DNA of 64,000 nt, taken from assembly GCF_003241315.1 (NCBI RefSeq), contig NZ_QFOZ01000001.1:1-64000 (forward strand). Reading direction: 5' to 3'. Position numbers and translations under genes: made by a program. The stretch is from Lawsonella clevelandensis (GTDB taxonomy: Bacteria; Actinomycetota; Actinomycetes; Mycobacteriales; Mycobacteriaceae). Below the pieces are notes generated by a model. It worked only from the letters and a program-made list of their open reading frames with translations. It was not told the DNA's origin and did not search any database. Every line of letters starts with the position of its first letter. Within the stretch, counting starts at the first letter, position 1. Positions 29,592 through 39,327 of this stretch are shown in pieces.

Positions 29592-30311
29592 TTAGAAACG
29601 GGTGACCCTGCCCCACGTGGTGATCTTGGAATCTTCGATGGGAGCTTTAGTCCACAGAGTGACGAAGGAGCGCACAGAGGCGAATCCTAGGCAGCCATCA
29701 ACATTGATAGGCTCTCCGACGTAGCGTAGAGCACCTTTATTGCCCTTAACGTCCTTTTCTGCAACGAGGAAAGTAATAATCTGTCCTGGTTTCAGGTTGA
29801 ATTTTACATCCGGTCCCAGAGGAATCTCGAGGTTGTGCTTGGGGGTAAGAGTGGTGGTGTGACCGATACCGCTGATTTCGCCGCCGCCACCATCTGCGCT
29901 GCCTTCACCTTTAATGCCTGGCATGATGTTGATGGCGTGCTGTAGTTCACGGCTCGTGGTGAGTTTAGGAGCACCAAACTGAATCGTCTGTCCTTCAGAG
30001 ACATCGATCATGCAGCCAAGCTGATAACCGATCATGATGTGGGCATCGACAGCCTTACCGGTGGCACCCTCAATGGTGGCAAGACCTTTAGTATCGAGGA
30101 AAGTCTGATGGGAAAGGATGGAGAGGTTATCCGGTAGCTTTACATCAAATTTTTCGTTCGTACGCTTGATGTTGAGAGTGAGGTTATCCTCGGTGGTAGT
30201 GGTGTAGTCAGCTCCAGCCTTACGAATCGGGATAGCGTTAGCTGTCGCGAAGGATGCACCGATAATGGTGATGGTGGCCAAGGTGGAGGCCGTAAAACGG
30301 CGAAGCTTCAT
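29592..30311 (-). CDS. MspA-family porin
   Basis: 239 residues from ATG 30311 with AAGGAG 7 bases upstream. Signal peptide 1-26 (ending ATANA). The mature protein fits the MspA fold best of the three: GYQLGCMIDVS (Cys100), a long loop with GEGSADGGGGEISGIG that would correspond to the beta-barrel stem, LKPGQIITFLVAE, VDGCLGFASVRSFVTLW (Cys207), and the C-terminal SKITTWGRVTRF, equivalent to TTYGEPW in MspA. The two Cys are the only ones and probably form a disulfide. MspA porins admit hydrophilic nutrients across the mycomembrane. It is the first gene of the cluster, behind a very AT-rich region. Confidence 0.85.
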   Translation of the reverse strand: MKLRRFTASTLATITIIGASFATANAIPIRKAGADYTTTTEDNLTLNIKRTNEKFDVKLPDNLSILSHQTFLDTKGLATIEGATGKAVDAHIMIGYQLGCMIDVSEGQTIQFGAPKLTTSRELQHAINIMPGIKGEGSADGGGGEISGIGHTTTLTPKHNLEIPLGPDVKFNLKPGQIITFLVAEKDVKGNKGALRYVGEPINVDGCLGFASVRSFVTLWTKAPIEDSKITTWGRVTRF

Positions 30312-30854
30312 GAAAACTCCTTGGGGTGAAGGTACAGGAAGTGAATGTCCGCCTCTTAGTAAACACTCACTTTTCAGAATAACAAAATAGGAAATGACAT
30401 TTTTGTTGGAATTAAAAATACAAGAAATGTATTTTTGTTTCCATATCAATTTTTCTAGAAAATCCCTGCATTTCACTTATTTATTGTGTTCATATTTCGT
30501 TAATCATGACAGACATGCTCCATATGTTTTTTCGTTACGACAGTAGTGCGAATAACTGATTAAAAATGCCGTCGATGTTGTTATTAAGAATTATTTAGAA
30601 AATAAACTGAATTATTTGAATATATTGATTCTAACTATTTATTAGTCTGTGTGTATTCAGTAATTGCGTCAGTAGGCGCTTTTTTGGCAAGTACTAGTAA
30701 AAAAATGTTTTTAAATAAATCAAAAATATTTGTCAATTTTTATATAGATGAGTTTTTCGATTCAGATATCGGTGGCTGAACGGATCTTCCTTATCCTCAT
30801 AAAGGCCTCATAAAAAGACTCTGCTGGATGTCGTCAACCGAATATCGTGCTCAA
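30312..30854 (-). promoter_or_regulatory. AT-rich upstream region of the porin cluster
   Basis: This 543-bp gap separates folA from the first porin. Most of it, especially 30360-30480 and 30540-30760, is strikingly AT-rich with runs of A and T, unlike the rest of the window. No ORF with plausible coding character is present. It must contain the porin promoter; several AT-rich hexamers make a -10 assignment arbitrary. Such tracts attract Lsr2-type nucleoid proteins in actinobacteria, which is a reasonable but untested reading. Confidence 0.5.
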
Positions 30855-31367
30855 CTACTTACTCAAAGAAACCCGATCATAAGTAAGAAAACGGTAGCGA
30901 ATTCCGCTACTGGAAAGTTCCCACTGTGTAGCAGCAATCTCCTGCCAAATTTCTGAATCAAGCCGTGGTGCTGCGGCATCGCCCCCCGACATAATAAGAT
31001 CTAGTTCCGTGATCTCACAGCGATGAGCAATCGGCATAAACTCATGGTAGACATGTGATCCACCAATAACCCAAAAGTCACCGTCGTGTGTCAATCCTTC
31101 AGCAGTTTCCAATGCTTCTAGAGGAGAGTGGGCTGTGATCGCTCCCTCGGCAGACCACTCTGTATTGCGGGTAAGGACAATATTATGACGACCCGGAAGA
31201 GGCTTGAAGCGTGGATTGAGGGAATCCCAGGTAGTACGACCCATCACCACTGGATCTGAACCAGTGATGTGCTTGAAGTGAGCCAAGTCCTCGGGTACGT
31301 GCCATGGCATAGTACCGTTCTTCCCAATCCATCCATTAGTGGACTGAGCCCAGATAAGACCGATCAC
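30855..31367 (-). CDS. folA: Dihydrofolate reductase
   Basis: 170 residues from GTG 31367. It reduces dihydrofolate to tetrahydrofolate with NADPH and completes the cycle with the adjacent thymidylate synthase. Motifs: MIGLIWAQSTNGWIGKNGTMPWHVPEDLAHFK (substrate and cofactor pocket; the acidic residue is Glu/Asp of PEDLAHF), VVMGRTTWDSL, LPGRHNIVLTRN, and FWVIGGSHVYHEF. The stop of thyA is two bases upstream of its start, indicating one operon cysQ-thyA-folA. Length is typical. Confidence 0.96.
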   Translation of the reverse strand: MIGLIWAQSTNGWIGKNGTMPWHVPEDLAHFKHITGSDPVVMGRTTWDSLNPRFKPLPGRHNIVLTRNTEWSAEGAITAHSPLEALETAEGLTHDGDFWVIGGSHVYHEFMPIAHRCEITELDLIMSGGDAAAPRLDSEIWQEIAATQWELSSSGIRYRFLTYDRVSLSK

Positions 31368-31369
31368 TA

Positions 31370-32167
31370 TTACACCGCCACGGGAGCTTTAATAGCCGGA
31401 TGGTGCTGATAGTTGACGATAGTAATGTCGTCATACTGGTAGTCAAAAATACTGTCAGCCTTGTGTAATTCAAGCGTGGGATACGGATAAGGTGCTCGCG
31501 AAAGCTGTTCCGTTACCTGATCAATATGGTTGTTATAAATATGACAATCTCCACCTGTCCAGATGAAGTCTCCCACACCTAACCCAGCTTGCTGTGCCAT
31601 CATATGGGTGAGTAGAGCATAGCTGGCGATATTGAAGGGGACACCTAGGAACAGATCTGCAGAGCGCTGGTACAGCTGACAGCTGAGTTTATTGTTTACG
31701 ACATAAAACTGGAACAGAGTATGGCAAGGGTAAAGAGCCATGCGGGGTAAGTCAGACACGTTCCAGGCTGAAACAATATTACGGCGTGAGTCTGGATCAG
31801 TTCGTAAAAGTTCCAATGATGCGCTGATCTGGTCAAGAGTCTCGCCATTAGGTGTTGGCCAAGAACGCCACTGTGCTCCATAAATAGGGCCTAAATCGCC
31901 ATTTTCGTCGGCCCATTCATTCCAGATAGAGACGCCATGCTCCTGCAGCCATTTCACATTGGTATTGCCCTGCAGGAACCATAACAACTCATAGACAACG
32001 GATTTCATGTGAACCCGCTTTGTCGTAATGAGGGGAAAACCATCGTCTAGGTGATAACGCAGCTGCGCCCCAAAAATACTCCGTGTACCGGTTCCTGTGC
32101 GATCCGCTTTAGGAGCACCATTATTGAGTACTTCGCGGAGTAAATCTTCGTAGGGCGTAGGGATCAT
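31370..32167 (-). CDS. thyA: Thymidylate synthase
   Basis: 265 residues, a normal ThyA. It methylates dUMP to dTMP using methylene-tetrahydrofolate. Motifs: [31 protein letters not shown], the catalytic Cys in [37 protein letters not shown], and the C-terminal [18 protein letters not shown]. Its ATG overlaps the cysQ stop as ATGA and its stop is two bases from folA. A folate-dependent ThyA makes the adjacent DHFR essential for recycling. Confidence 0.97.
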   Translation of the reverse strand: MIPTPYEDLLREVLNNGAPKADRTGTGTRSIFGAQLRYHLDDGFPLITTKRVHMKSVVYELLWFLQGNTNVKWLQEHGVSIWNEWADENGDLGPIYGAQWRSWPTPNGETLDQISASLELLRTDPDSRRNIVSAWNVSDLPRMALYPCHTLFQFYVVNNKLSCQLYQRSADLFLGVPFNIASYALLTHMMAQQAGLGVGDFIWTGGDCHIYNNHIDQVTEQLSRAPYPYPTLELHKADSIFDYQYDDITIVNYQHHPAIKAPVAV

Positions 32168-32919
32168 TTGTTACTAGCCTCAAATTCGGCAACGGCCTTT
32201 AAGATATCTCCAGCAATTTCTTTACGACAAATAAGGAGGTCAGGAAGGTAGGTATCTTCCTGGTTATACACCAGTGGGGAACCATCTAGGCGTGAGCAAT
32301 GGAGACCCGCTGCCAGAGCTACTCCCACCGGAGCGCAGGAATCCCATTCATACTGTCCACCAGAGTGAATATAAGCGTCAGCGTCTCCTAAAAGAACAGA
32401 CATTCCCTTAGCGCCAGCAGAACCCATAGGATGCAATTCAGATCCCAGCGCATGCGCAACATAATCAGCACATGCCGGAGGGCGAGTACGAGAAATGACG
32501 ATCCTCTTAGCATAGGGACCCTTTACCGCTCGTACATTAGACGTATGCCATACGCGGTTAAGGTCTGGCATAGCGACAGCCGCAACCACAGGCGTGCCAT
32601 TCTCTACCATGGAGATATGAACGGCCCAATCGAGACGGCCATTGGAGAATTCTCGCGTGCCATCGAGCGGATCAATAATCCAGACACGATCTTTGGACAG
32701 GCGCTCTTCTACCTCATCGGGAGCTTCTTCCGAAAGCATGCCATCATCAGGGCGATGTGCAGCAAGGACGGACGCAATCCAATGCTGAGCAAGCTCATCG
32801 CCGGCAGCTCCAAGTTCATGCCCACGCAATAAACCGCCGGAACGGACACCTTTAAGAATAGCTCCAGCACCAGCAGCAATACGCTGTGCAAGAGTTGCAT
32901 CATCAAGTTTGAGACTCAT
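32164..32919 (-). CDS. cysQ: 3'(2'),5'-bisphosphate nucleotidase CysQ-like
   Basis: 251 residues of the inositol monophosphatase superfamily. Metal-binding motifs: GMLSEEAPD (Glu), [14 protein letters not shown] (the DPxDGT signature), and [16 protein letters not shown] (the WDxxA motif). It resembles Rv2131c/CysQ, which dephosphorylates 3'-phosphoadenosine 5'-phosphate and related substrates in sulfate assimilation; inositol phosphates are an alternative. It is the first gene of a tight operon with thyA and folA. A small hairpin (ATTCTCA / TGAGAAT, 32942-32961) lies just upstream, after pgi. Confidence 0.85.
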   Translation of the reverse strand: MSLKLDDATLAQRIAAGAGAILKGVRSGGLLRGHELGAAGDELAQHWIASVLAAHRPDDGMLSEEAPDEVEERLSKDRVWIIDPLDGTREFSNGRLDWAVHISMVENGTPVVAAVAMPDLNRVWHTSNVRAVKGPYAKRIVISRTRPPACADYVAHALGSELHPMGSAGAKGMSVLLGDADAYIHSGGQYEWDSCAPVGVALAAGLHCSRLDGSPLVYNQEDTYLPDLLICRKEIAGDILKAVAEFEASNK

Positions 32920-32976
32920 TGCTAATTCCTTCAGTAGCCTAATTCTCAGTCTAGTGAGAATAGGAGGTAAGTGATG

Positions 32977-34704
32977 TTACTTCCGTGCATCAGCACGGAG
33001 AGAACGATAGCGAGAGATAAGAGCTGCAGTAGAAGAATCCATTCCAGAGGGGGTAACTCCTGCATCTGTTGTGGAAACAGATGGCACAGCTGTATCACCG
33101 GTAATGAAGGGGAGGAGGTCACCAGCTTGCTTCTTGCCAAGCTCCACACCCCACTGATCGTAGGGATTGACCGAATAAATCATGCCCTGGACGAAGACAA
33201 TATGTTCATAGAGTGCGATGAGAGAACCAACAACCTCAGGAGTAAGACGAGTAGCCAGAATAGACGTGGATGGCCGATTTCCTGGCATGACCTTGTGGTT
33301 GACCAGTTCTGCAGGGGTCCCCTCGGCAGCAATCTCTGCAGCAGTCTTACCAAAAGCAAGAACCTTGGTCTGTGCGAAGAAGTTGCTCATGAGGAGGTCA
33401 TGCATGGAGCCGGTGCCGTCAGCTGTGGGGAGATCATCGAGTGGTTGTGCAACAGCGATAAAGTCGGTAGGAACAAGACGGGTGCCCTGATGCAGTAGCT
33501 GGTAGAAAGCGTGCTGACCATTAGTTCCAGGTTCACCCCAATAGATTTCTCCGGTGGAGGTAGTAACGGGGCTGCCATCGACACGAACAGACTTACCATT
33601 GGATTCCATGGTGAGTTGCTGCAGGTAGGCCGGGAAGCGGCTGAGATCCTGGACGTAGGGGAGAACGGCTTTAGAGTCGGCATTAAAGAGGTGAGAATCG
33701 GAATACCATACGCCTAATAGACCCATGAGAACTGGCACGTTTTCCGCTAGCGGAGCGGTACGGAAGTGTTCATCCATCGTGTGGAAGCCGTCAAGGAAGC
33801 GCATAAAGTTGTCGTAGCCGGCCACTGTCATAACGGACAGACCAATAGCGGAATCGACAGAATAGCGTCCACCGACCCAGTCCCAGAAACCGAACATGTT
33901 TTGGGTATCGATACCGAAGGCGGAGACTTTTTCCGCGTTGGTGGAAACAGCGACGAAGTGTCGTGCAATAGCATCGTCGCTTACCTCACTGCCGGTAATG
34001 TTCTGCAGTCCGGACATGAGCCAGTGACGTGCTGCTGCGGCATTGGTCATGGTTTCCTGCGTGGTGAAGGTCTTAGAGGCAATGATGAAGAGGGTCTCTT
34101 CTGGATTAAGATCGGCGGTTTTAGCGACAAGGTCGGCGGGATCAACGTTGGAAACGTAGCGTGCGGAGATACCGGCATCCTGGTAGTGACGCAGTGCTAG
34201 GTTCACCATGACAGGGCCTAGGTCTGAGCCGCCGATACCAATGTTGACAACTGTCGTGATGTTCTTGCCGGTGTATCCCTTCCATTCTTTATTGCGGAGG
34301 GAGTCGGTGAAGGTATGCATGCGGTCAAGGACGTCGTGGACGTCCGCCACAATGTTTTGTCCATCAACAACGAGTTCCGCATCGCGAGGGAGTCGTAGTG
34401 CGGTATGGAGTACGGCGCGGTTTTCAGTGCAGTTAATGTGTTCACCGGCGAACATGGCATCGCGTTTAGCTGGTATCTGGGCAGCTTCGGCAACTGCGAT
34501 AAGTTTCTTCAGTGTTTCGCGAGTGACGCGGTTCTTGGAGAGATCGACAGTGAGGTCGCCCACCTGGTACGTGAGTTCAGTGCCACGTTGCGGATCGGCC
34601 TGGAAGATATCACGGAGGTGAAGATCTTTCACAGTGGCGAAATGAGCAAGCAGGTCATTCCACGCGGGAGTAGTAGTGATATCGATGGGAGTGACATCGG
34701 TCAT
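32977..34704 (-). CDS. pgi: Glucose-6-phosphate isomerase
   Basis: 575 residues, with GGAG 9 bases before the ATG. It interconverts glucose 6-phosphate and fructose 6-phosphate. Signature regions: [75 protein letters not shown], and the catalytic Lys region [13 protein letters not shown] near the C terminus. Length and motifs are those of the large bacterial form. In mycobacteria pgi also sits beside the chorismate mutase gene (Rv0946c, Rv0948c), as here. Confidence 0.97.
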   Translation of the reverse strand: MTDVTPIDITTTPAWNDLLAHFATVKDLHLRDIFQADPQRGTELTYQVGDLTVDLSKNRVTRETLKKLIAVAEAAQIPAKRDAMFAGEHINCTENRAVLHTALRLPRDAELVVDGQNIVADVHDVLDRMHTFTDSLRNKEWKGYTGKNITTVVNIGIGGSDLGPVMVNLALRHYQDAGISARYVSNVDPADLVAKTADLNPEETLFIIASKTFTTQETMTNAAAARHWLMSGLQNITGSEVSDDAIARHFVAVSTNAEKVSAFGIDTQNMFGFWDWVGGRYSVDSAIGLSVMTVAGYDNFMRFLDGFHTMDEHFRTAPLAENVPVLMGLLGVWYSDSHLFNADSKAVLPYVQDLSRFPAYLQQLTMESNGKSVRVDGSPVTTSTGEIYWGEPGTNGQHAFYQLLHQGTRLVPTDFIAVAQPLDDLPTADGTGSMHDLLMSNFFAQTKVLAFGKTAAEIAAEGTPAELVNHKVMPGNRPSTSILATRLTPEVVGSLIALYEHIVFVQGMIYSVNPYDQWGVELGKKQAGDLLPFITGDTAVPSVSTTDAGVTPSGMDSSTAALISRYRSLRADARK

Positions 34705-34790
34705 TATTATTTCTCCATTACGTGTTGAACGTTGTGCTATAAAGTTTCAGAACTTAATCGAAACAGATTGTATTGCAAGGACAAATGTAA

Positions 34791-35132
34791 CTAGTCTAAC
34801 GGGCCGCGTCCAAGACGAAGCAGCAACAAAGCTAACTGATGGCCTTCTTTACCAAGTGCGTTGAACCGCTCAATGACTTTAAGCTCACGATTGTGAACAA
34901 GACGTGGACCGCCGCTCTTTTTTCTCGTTTGGCCAATTCTTCGAGAAATTTCAGTACGACGTTGAATAGCTTCCAAAATGACATGATCGAGGTGATCGAT
35001 CTCTTGGCGAAGTTCATTAATCTCTGCCGCACTTAATTCATCGGTAGCGCCAGTTGGATCACTGTGCAAACGCTTATCCGATTCCTTACGAGAAGAACTC
35101 GAGTCCTGCGGTGCATGAGTAGTATTCGCCAT
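34791..35132 (-). CDS. Chorismate mutase, AroQ type
   Basis: 113 residues. The helical AroQ domain (about 35-110) has EINELRQEIDHLDHVILEAI, the Arg/Lys residues of QRRTEISRRIGQTRKKSG, and ends LLLRLGRGPLD, matching the C terminus of the cytoplasmic mycobacterial enzyme Rv0948c. That enzyme is weakly active alone and is activated by DAHP synthase, using this C-terminal tail; the same interaction is likely. It makes prephenate for Phe and Tyr synthesis. The polar N-terminal 30 residues are probably disordered. The gene is divergent from pcrA. Confidence 0.92.
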   Translation of the reverse strand: MANTTHAPQDSSSSRKESDKRLHSDPTGATDELSAAEINELRQEIDHLDHVILEAIQRRTEISRRIGQTRKKSGGPRLVHNRELKVIERFNALGKEGHQLALLLLRLGRGPLD

Positions 35133-35227
35133 ACCCTTATTATTCCACGTAAATACAAATGTCTCGGCCTACACAATACGGTCGGATCACAACAATAAGG
35201 CGATGTTCCACTAAATTGGAGGACGTT

Positions 35228-37867
35228 ATGAGCGATATGATTACTGACCCAAAGCCTCCCCAGTCCCCTCAGCTCTTTGATGACGCAACCGTGGCTGAAT
35301 TCAATACTGCGCAATTAGATACTGTGCAATCGGATACTGCGCAATTAAATAGAGCACAAACAGTCTTGCGAGGTTTTCAGCAGCAGAATGCAGACCAGTT
35401 GTTAGAGGGGCTTAACCCACAACAACAGCAAGCTGTTCGGCATAGTGGTACACCATTGCTTATTGCGGCCGGGGCAGGTTCTGGAAAAACTACCGTTCTT
35501 ACACGACGTATTGCCTATGTATTGGCAACTCAACCGGTACGGGCATCGCAAATTTTAGCGATTACCTTCACCAATAAAGCCGCAGCAGAAATGCGGGAGC
35601 GCGTTCAACAGATTGTTGGCGCAGAAGCGAATTACATGTGGGTGTCCACATTCCACTCCATGTGTGTGCGCATTCTTCGTGCACAAGCTGCAGAACTAGA
35701 TGTCGTGAATAGTAGCTTCACTATTTATGATGCGGATGATTCTAAACGTTTACTGGCTATGATCATCAAGGAGCTTAACCTAGATTCCAAGAAGTATGCC
35801 CCTAAGGTTTTAGCGAATCGTATTTCTCATTGGAAGAACGAACTTATCGATCCGGAGGCCGCTGCCGCCGATGCACCCGAGGGACACTTCGATAAAGTAG
35901 CTGCCGAGGTTTATGGTCTCTATCAGGCACGTTTAAGAGCAGCTAACGCTTTCGATTTTGATGATCTTATTGGGGAAACGGTTGCGCTGCTAGAATCCCA
36001 CCCGAATATTGCGCAGTATTATCAGCGGCGTTTCCGGCATGTTTTAGTTGACGAGTATCAGGATACGAACCATGCCCAATACATGCTGGTTCGAGCGCTA
36101 GTGGGTGATGGGACCAATGGTGTTGAGCCAGCTGAGTTATGCGTTGTAGGTGACGCAGACCAGTCCATTTACGCATTCCGAGGCGCCACTATCCGCAACA
36201 TTGTGGAGTTTGAGCGTGATTTTACGAATGCGACCACTATTCTTCTGGAGCAGAATTACCGTTCAACTCAGAATATTCTGTCGGCTGCTAACGCTGTCAT
36301 CGATAACAATGAGGGACGCCGAAAAAAGAATCTCTGGACAGATGCTGGAGATGGTCCTCTTATTGATCTTTATGTTGCGGATAACGAGCATGATGAAGCT
36401 CGGTTTATCGGCAATGAGATCGACAAACTGCATGATGAAGGCGTGTCCTATAGCGATATAGCGATTTTCTATCGAACGAATAACGGGTCACGTCCTCTAG
36501 AAGATGCTTTCATTCGTACTGGTTTACCGTACAAAGTTGTTGGCGGTACGCGCTTCTATGAGCGAATGGAAGTGCGAGATATCGTGGCTTACCTCAAGGT
36601 ATTAGAGAACCCAGCAGATACCGTGAGTCTGCGTCGAATTATCAACACACCACGTCGTGGTATTGGTGATAGAGCTATTAGTTGTCTTGCGGTTTTTGCG
36701 GAACAGCAAGGAATTTCCCTATGGGAGGCATGTTGTCGAGCAAAAGAGGGTGTTGTTCCTTTCCTTAATTCCCGTGCAGAGAAATCAATTGCTAGCTTTG
36801 TTGAGCTTATGACTGATATTCAGCACCATATTGCAGGGAGGGATCATACAGCGGGAGAAGGATCGCTGCCTGATCTTGGTGAGATCGTTGAAATGGTCAT
36901 TGACCGTTCTGGCTATCGAGCAAGTCTGGAGGGTTCTAATGACTCGCAAGATCAGTCTCGTCTCGATAACCTGAAAGAACTTGTTTCAGTTGCACATGAG
37001 TTCTCTGCTGACGCGGCGTCCCTGCGAGCACTGGAAGAGAGTTTTGACGACAGTAATGCTGATGGAGTTAGTAAAGAGACTATTGATGAGGGAACAGAGG
37101 GGCTAGCTGAACCAGGGTCACTGGCCGCTTTCCTAGAACGCGTTTCCCTTGCCTCGGATACCGACCGGATCCCCGATGAGAACGACGGCATGATTACGCT
37201 TATGACGCTGCACTCTGCGAAAGGCCTGGAGTTCCCCGTTGTGTTTGTTACAGGCTGGGAAGAAGGTATGTTCCCGCATATGCGAGCGTTAGCGGACGAT
37301 AATGAGCTTTCGGAGGAGCGTCGGCTGGCGTATGTAGGAATTACTCGAGCGAAGCGGAAACTGTACCTTACGAGAGCTGTTGTTCGCTCAAGTTGGGGAC
37401 AACCACAGTCGAATCCGCAGTCCCGTTTTCTCGATGAGATTCCTGCAGACCTTCTGAACGTATCGAGAGAAGCCCCAGAAATCGCCGATGACGATGATTG
37501 GAGTTACGGCTCGTCTGGCCGTTCCTGGGGTTCTAGTAGCCGTTCTGGACAGTCGTGGGGATCCCGCAGTAATCGTGCGAACCACAGCGGACGTGGGGAT
37601 AAATCCCGTAGTGGTCGTTATGGTGATGTACAAAAGCGGTGGGGTAGCCCCGTCGAAACTCGTCGGATTGCACCGAAGACAGCAAGTCCGCGTAGAACCT
37701 CCCTTATTAGTGTGGAGAAAGGGGATCGGGTAGTACACGACAAGTACGGCTTGGGGAAGGTTATGGAAGTATCGGGCACAGGGCCTAGTACTACTGCATT
37801 AGTGGACTTCGGATCCTCGGGTGTTGTGCGTCTTATGCTAGTGGCCGCGCCTATCGAGAAGCTCTAG
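35228..37867 (+). CDS. pcrA: ATP-dependent DNA helicase PcrA/UvrD1
   Basis: 879 residues from ATG 35228, chosen for GGAGG 6 bases upstream. SF1A 3'-5' helicase: Q motif LNPQQQQAV, Walker A AGAGSGKTTVLTRRIAYVLA, Walker B with VDEYQDTN, motif III VVGDADQSIYAFRGA, motif IV LEQNYRS, motif V TLHSAKGLEFPVVF, and motif VI YVGITRAKRKLYL. It acts in excision repair and recombination control. The N-terminal ~45 residues contain a repeated pattern QLDTVQSDTAQLNRAQ. A Gly/Ser/Arg/Trp-rich linker (about 755-820) leads to a C-terminal Tudor-like domain (GDRVVHDKYGLGKVMEV) that in PcrA contacts RNA polymerase. Confidence 0.96.
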   Translation: MSDMITDPKPPQSPQLFDDATVAEFNTAQLDTVQSDTAQLNRAQTVLRGFQQQNADQLLEGLNPQQQQAVRHSGTPLLIAAGAGSGKTTVLTRRIAYVLATQPVRASQILAITFTNKAAAEMRERVQQIVGAEANYMWVSTFHSMCVRILRAQAAELDVVNSSFTIYDADDSKRLLAMIIKELNLDSKKYAPKVLANRISHWKNELIDPEAAAADAPEGHFDKVAAEVYGLYQARLRAANAFDFDDLIGETVALLESHPNIAQYYQRRFRHVLVDEYQDTNHAQYMLVRALVGDGTNGVEPAELCVVGDADQSIYAFRGATIRNIVEFERDFTNATTILLEQNYRSTQNILSAANAVIDNNEGRRKKNLWTDAGDGPLIDLYVADNEHDEARFIGNEIDKLHDEGVSYSDIAIFYRTNNGSRPLEDAFIRTGLPYKVVGGTRFYERMEVRDIVAYLKVLENPADTVSLRRIINTPRRGIGDRAISCLAVFAEQQGISLWEACCRAKEGVVPFLNSRAEKSIASFVELMTDIQHHIAGRDHTAGEGSLPDLGEIVEMVIDRSGYRASLEGSNDSQDQSRLDNLKELVSVAHEFSADAASLRALEESFDDSNADGVSKETIDEGTEGLAEPGSLAAFLERVSLASDTDRIPDENDGMITLMTLHSAKGLEFPVVFVTGWEEGMFPHMRALADDNELSEERRLAYVGITRAKRKLYLTRAVVRSSWGQPQSNPQSRFLDEIPADLLNVSREAPEIADDDDWSYGSSGRSWGSSSRSGQSWGSRSNRANHSGRGDKSRSGRYGDVQKRWGSPVETRRIAPKTASPRRTSLISVEKGDRVVHDKYGLGKVMEVSGTGPSTTALVDFGSSGVVRLMLVAAPIEKL

Positions 37868-37927
37868 TAGACGAGGAAGAATCTGGATAAAAACAATAAC
37901 AATCAGTGCATATAGAGGTATGCGTAA

Positions 37928-37965
37928 AGGTTGTCCCTACAGAGTGAAATCTGTAGGGACAACCT
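37928..37965. terminator. Bidirectional terminator, pcrA / M23 peptidase
   Basis: A perfect 16-bp stem (37928-37943 and 37950-37965), core GTTGTCCCTACAGA, with a 6-base loop, lies between convergent genes. Confidence 0.85.
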
Positions 37966-38003
37966 CTACACAGCAAGTACGTTTTTATTAAGTAGAAGAA
38001 GTA

Positions 38004-38744
38004 TTAGAAGTGGAGTCCGAAGCGGGCGAGCCAGCGAAGGGGATCAACTTTACGTGCACCATCAGGCCAAATCTCAAAATGGAGATGAGTGCCGGTGGAG
38101 AAACCAGCAGAGCCCATACCCGCAATTTTCTGCCCAGCTTTAACTTTCTCTCCCTTAGAAACGAAGAGATCATACATGTGGCCGTACACAGAGATAGCGC
38201 CGTTGTTGTGACGGATACGGATCCAGTTGCCATAGCCAGCAGCTGGACCAGAGTCGATAACGACACCGTCAGCAATAGCGTGAATGGGGGTTCCTGCTGC
38301 ATTAGCAATATCAATACCGCCGTGGAAAGAACCCCAGCGCGGACCAAAACCAGAGGTAATAATACCGACAGCAGGAAGTACAACAGTGGGCTGGCGAGAT
38401 GCCAATTCCGCTGCCATACGGTGGTGCTGCGCAGTACCGGCAACCTTTAACTGGCTAGTGAACCCTGCGAGTGCATCAGTGTCAGTAGCGCTGGCAATAA
38501 CAGGGGTAAGGGAAGAGTCTTGTTCGATGACGTTATTGGCTAGTTCGATGGGATCGTGACGGACACTTGTGTTGTTGGAGGCAAGTGCGGAAGTAACGCC
38601 AGCAGTTGTAATAGCGCCAGCTGCCAGAGCAACGGCGACGGTGCCTACAGTGCCAGCAGCGCCACCTGAGATGGACTTAGCTGAGGCGCGGTGACGGGGA
38701 AGCTTCATAGCTTCAGCGTCTTCACTCTTGCGCTCGTTGCTCAC
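38004..38744 (-). CDS. Secreted M23 (LytM-type) peptidase-domain protein
   Basis: 246 residues from GTG 38744. The ATG two codons earlier is only 1 base from the AGAAGGG ribosome site, whereas this GTG has 7 bases. Residues ~25-50 form one hydrophobic signal/anchor (GTVGTVAVALAAGAITTAG). The C-terminal LytM domain (about 115-235) has the metal ligands HGGIDIAN (His and Asp) and THLHFEIW (HxH). The family cuts peptidoglycan cross-bridges or acts as a regulator of amidases. It corresponds to Rv0950c by position beside pcrA and sucCD. The metal ligands appear complete, so activity is plausible. Confidence 0.9.
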   Translation of the reverse strand: MSNERKSEDAEAMKLPRHRASAKSISGGAAGTVGTVAVALAAGAITTAGVTSALASNNTSVRHDPIELANNVIEQDSSLTPVIASATDTDALAGFTSQLKVAGTAQHHRMAAELASRQPTVVLPAVGIITSGFGPRWGSFHGGIDIANAAGTPIHAIADGVVIDSGPAAGYGNWIRIRHNNGAISVYGHMYDLFVSKGEKVKAGQKIAGMGSAGFSTGTHLHFEIWPDGARKVDPLRWLARFGLHF

Positions 38745-39327
38745 AAGCATTCCCTTCTTAAACGATCTTGTATAACGGTCTGCATAGTGGCCCGCATACT
38801 GTTTCAGTATTCACTGGTGGTGTTCACGGTCAGCATTGCAGACGGGCTCACGGGCGGTGTCCACAAGTGTGTTCACCGTAAAGATCCGCAGTCTTTTTAT
38901 TAGCCAATGTTTACTAGATTAGATGATAACGAAAGTTGTTACAACAAAAGTTTCTGTGTGTTGAGTGAACTCCGGTTTGTGACATTTATCGCTTATTTAA
39001 TGGAGCGGTTTTAAAACCGTTATTTGCGGTATATGGGCAGATAAAAGCGATTTTGTAGGATTATGAGGAGTATTTTAGGCATGGAAAATAATTTCATTAT
39101 TGTTCACAGTAAAGAAAATTAATGTTTCTTAATTATAAAGTTTCTGTATGTTTTCCCATCTGGTTGTGAATCGATATTACGTGGTACTTCTGCAATTCAG
39201 ACTGTCTTTCCAGTAGTTTCCTCGTAAACTGCTATACAAGTGCCCTTGAATCGGTAATAGTCATCAAGGTAGGGAACGATTGTTTTTCTTGCGCGTGTCC
39301 CACCTCCGAGCAAGAAACGATGAATGA
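38745..39327. other. Divergent intergenic region, M23 peptidase / sucC
   Basis: This 583-bp gap holds the leader of the M23 gene and the sucC promoter region. Near-identical direct repeats GTGTTCACGGT (38820-38830) and GTGTTCACCGT (38869-38879) occur about 49 bases apart on the M23 side and may belong to a structured leader. The middle (38890-39180) is AT-rich. No credible ORF or tRNA is seen. Confidence 0.45.
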
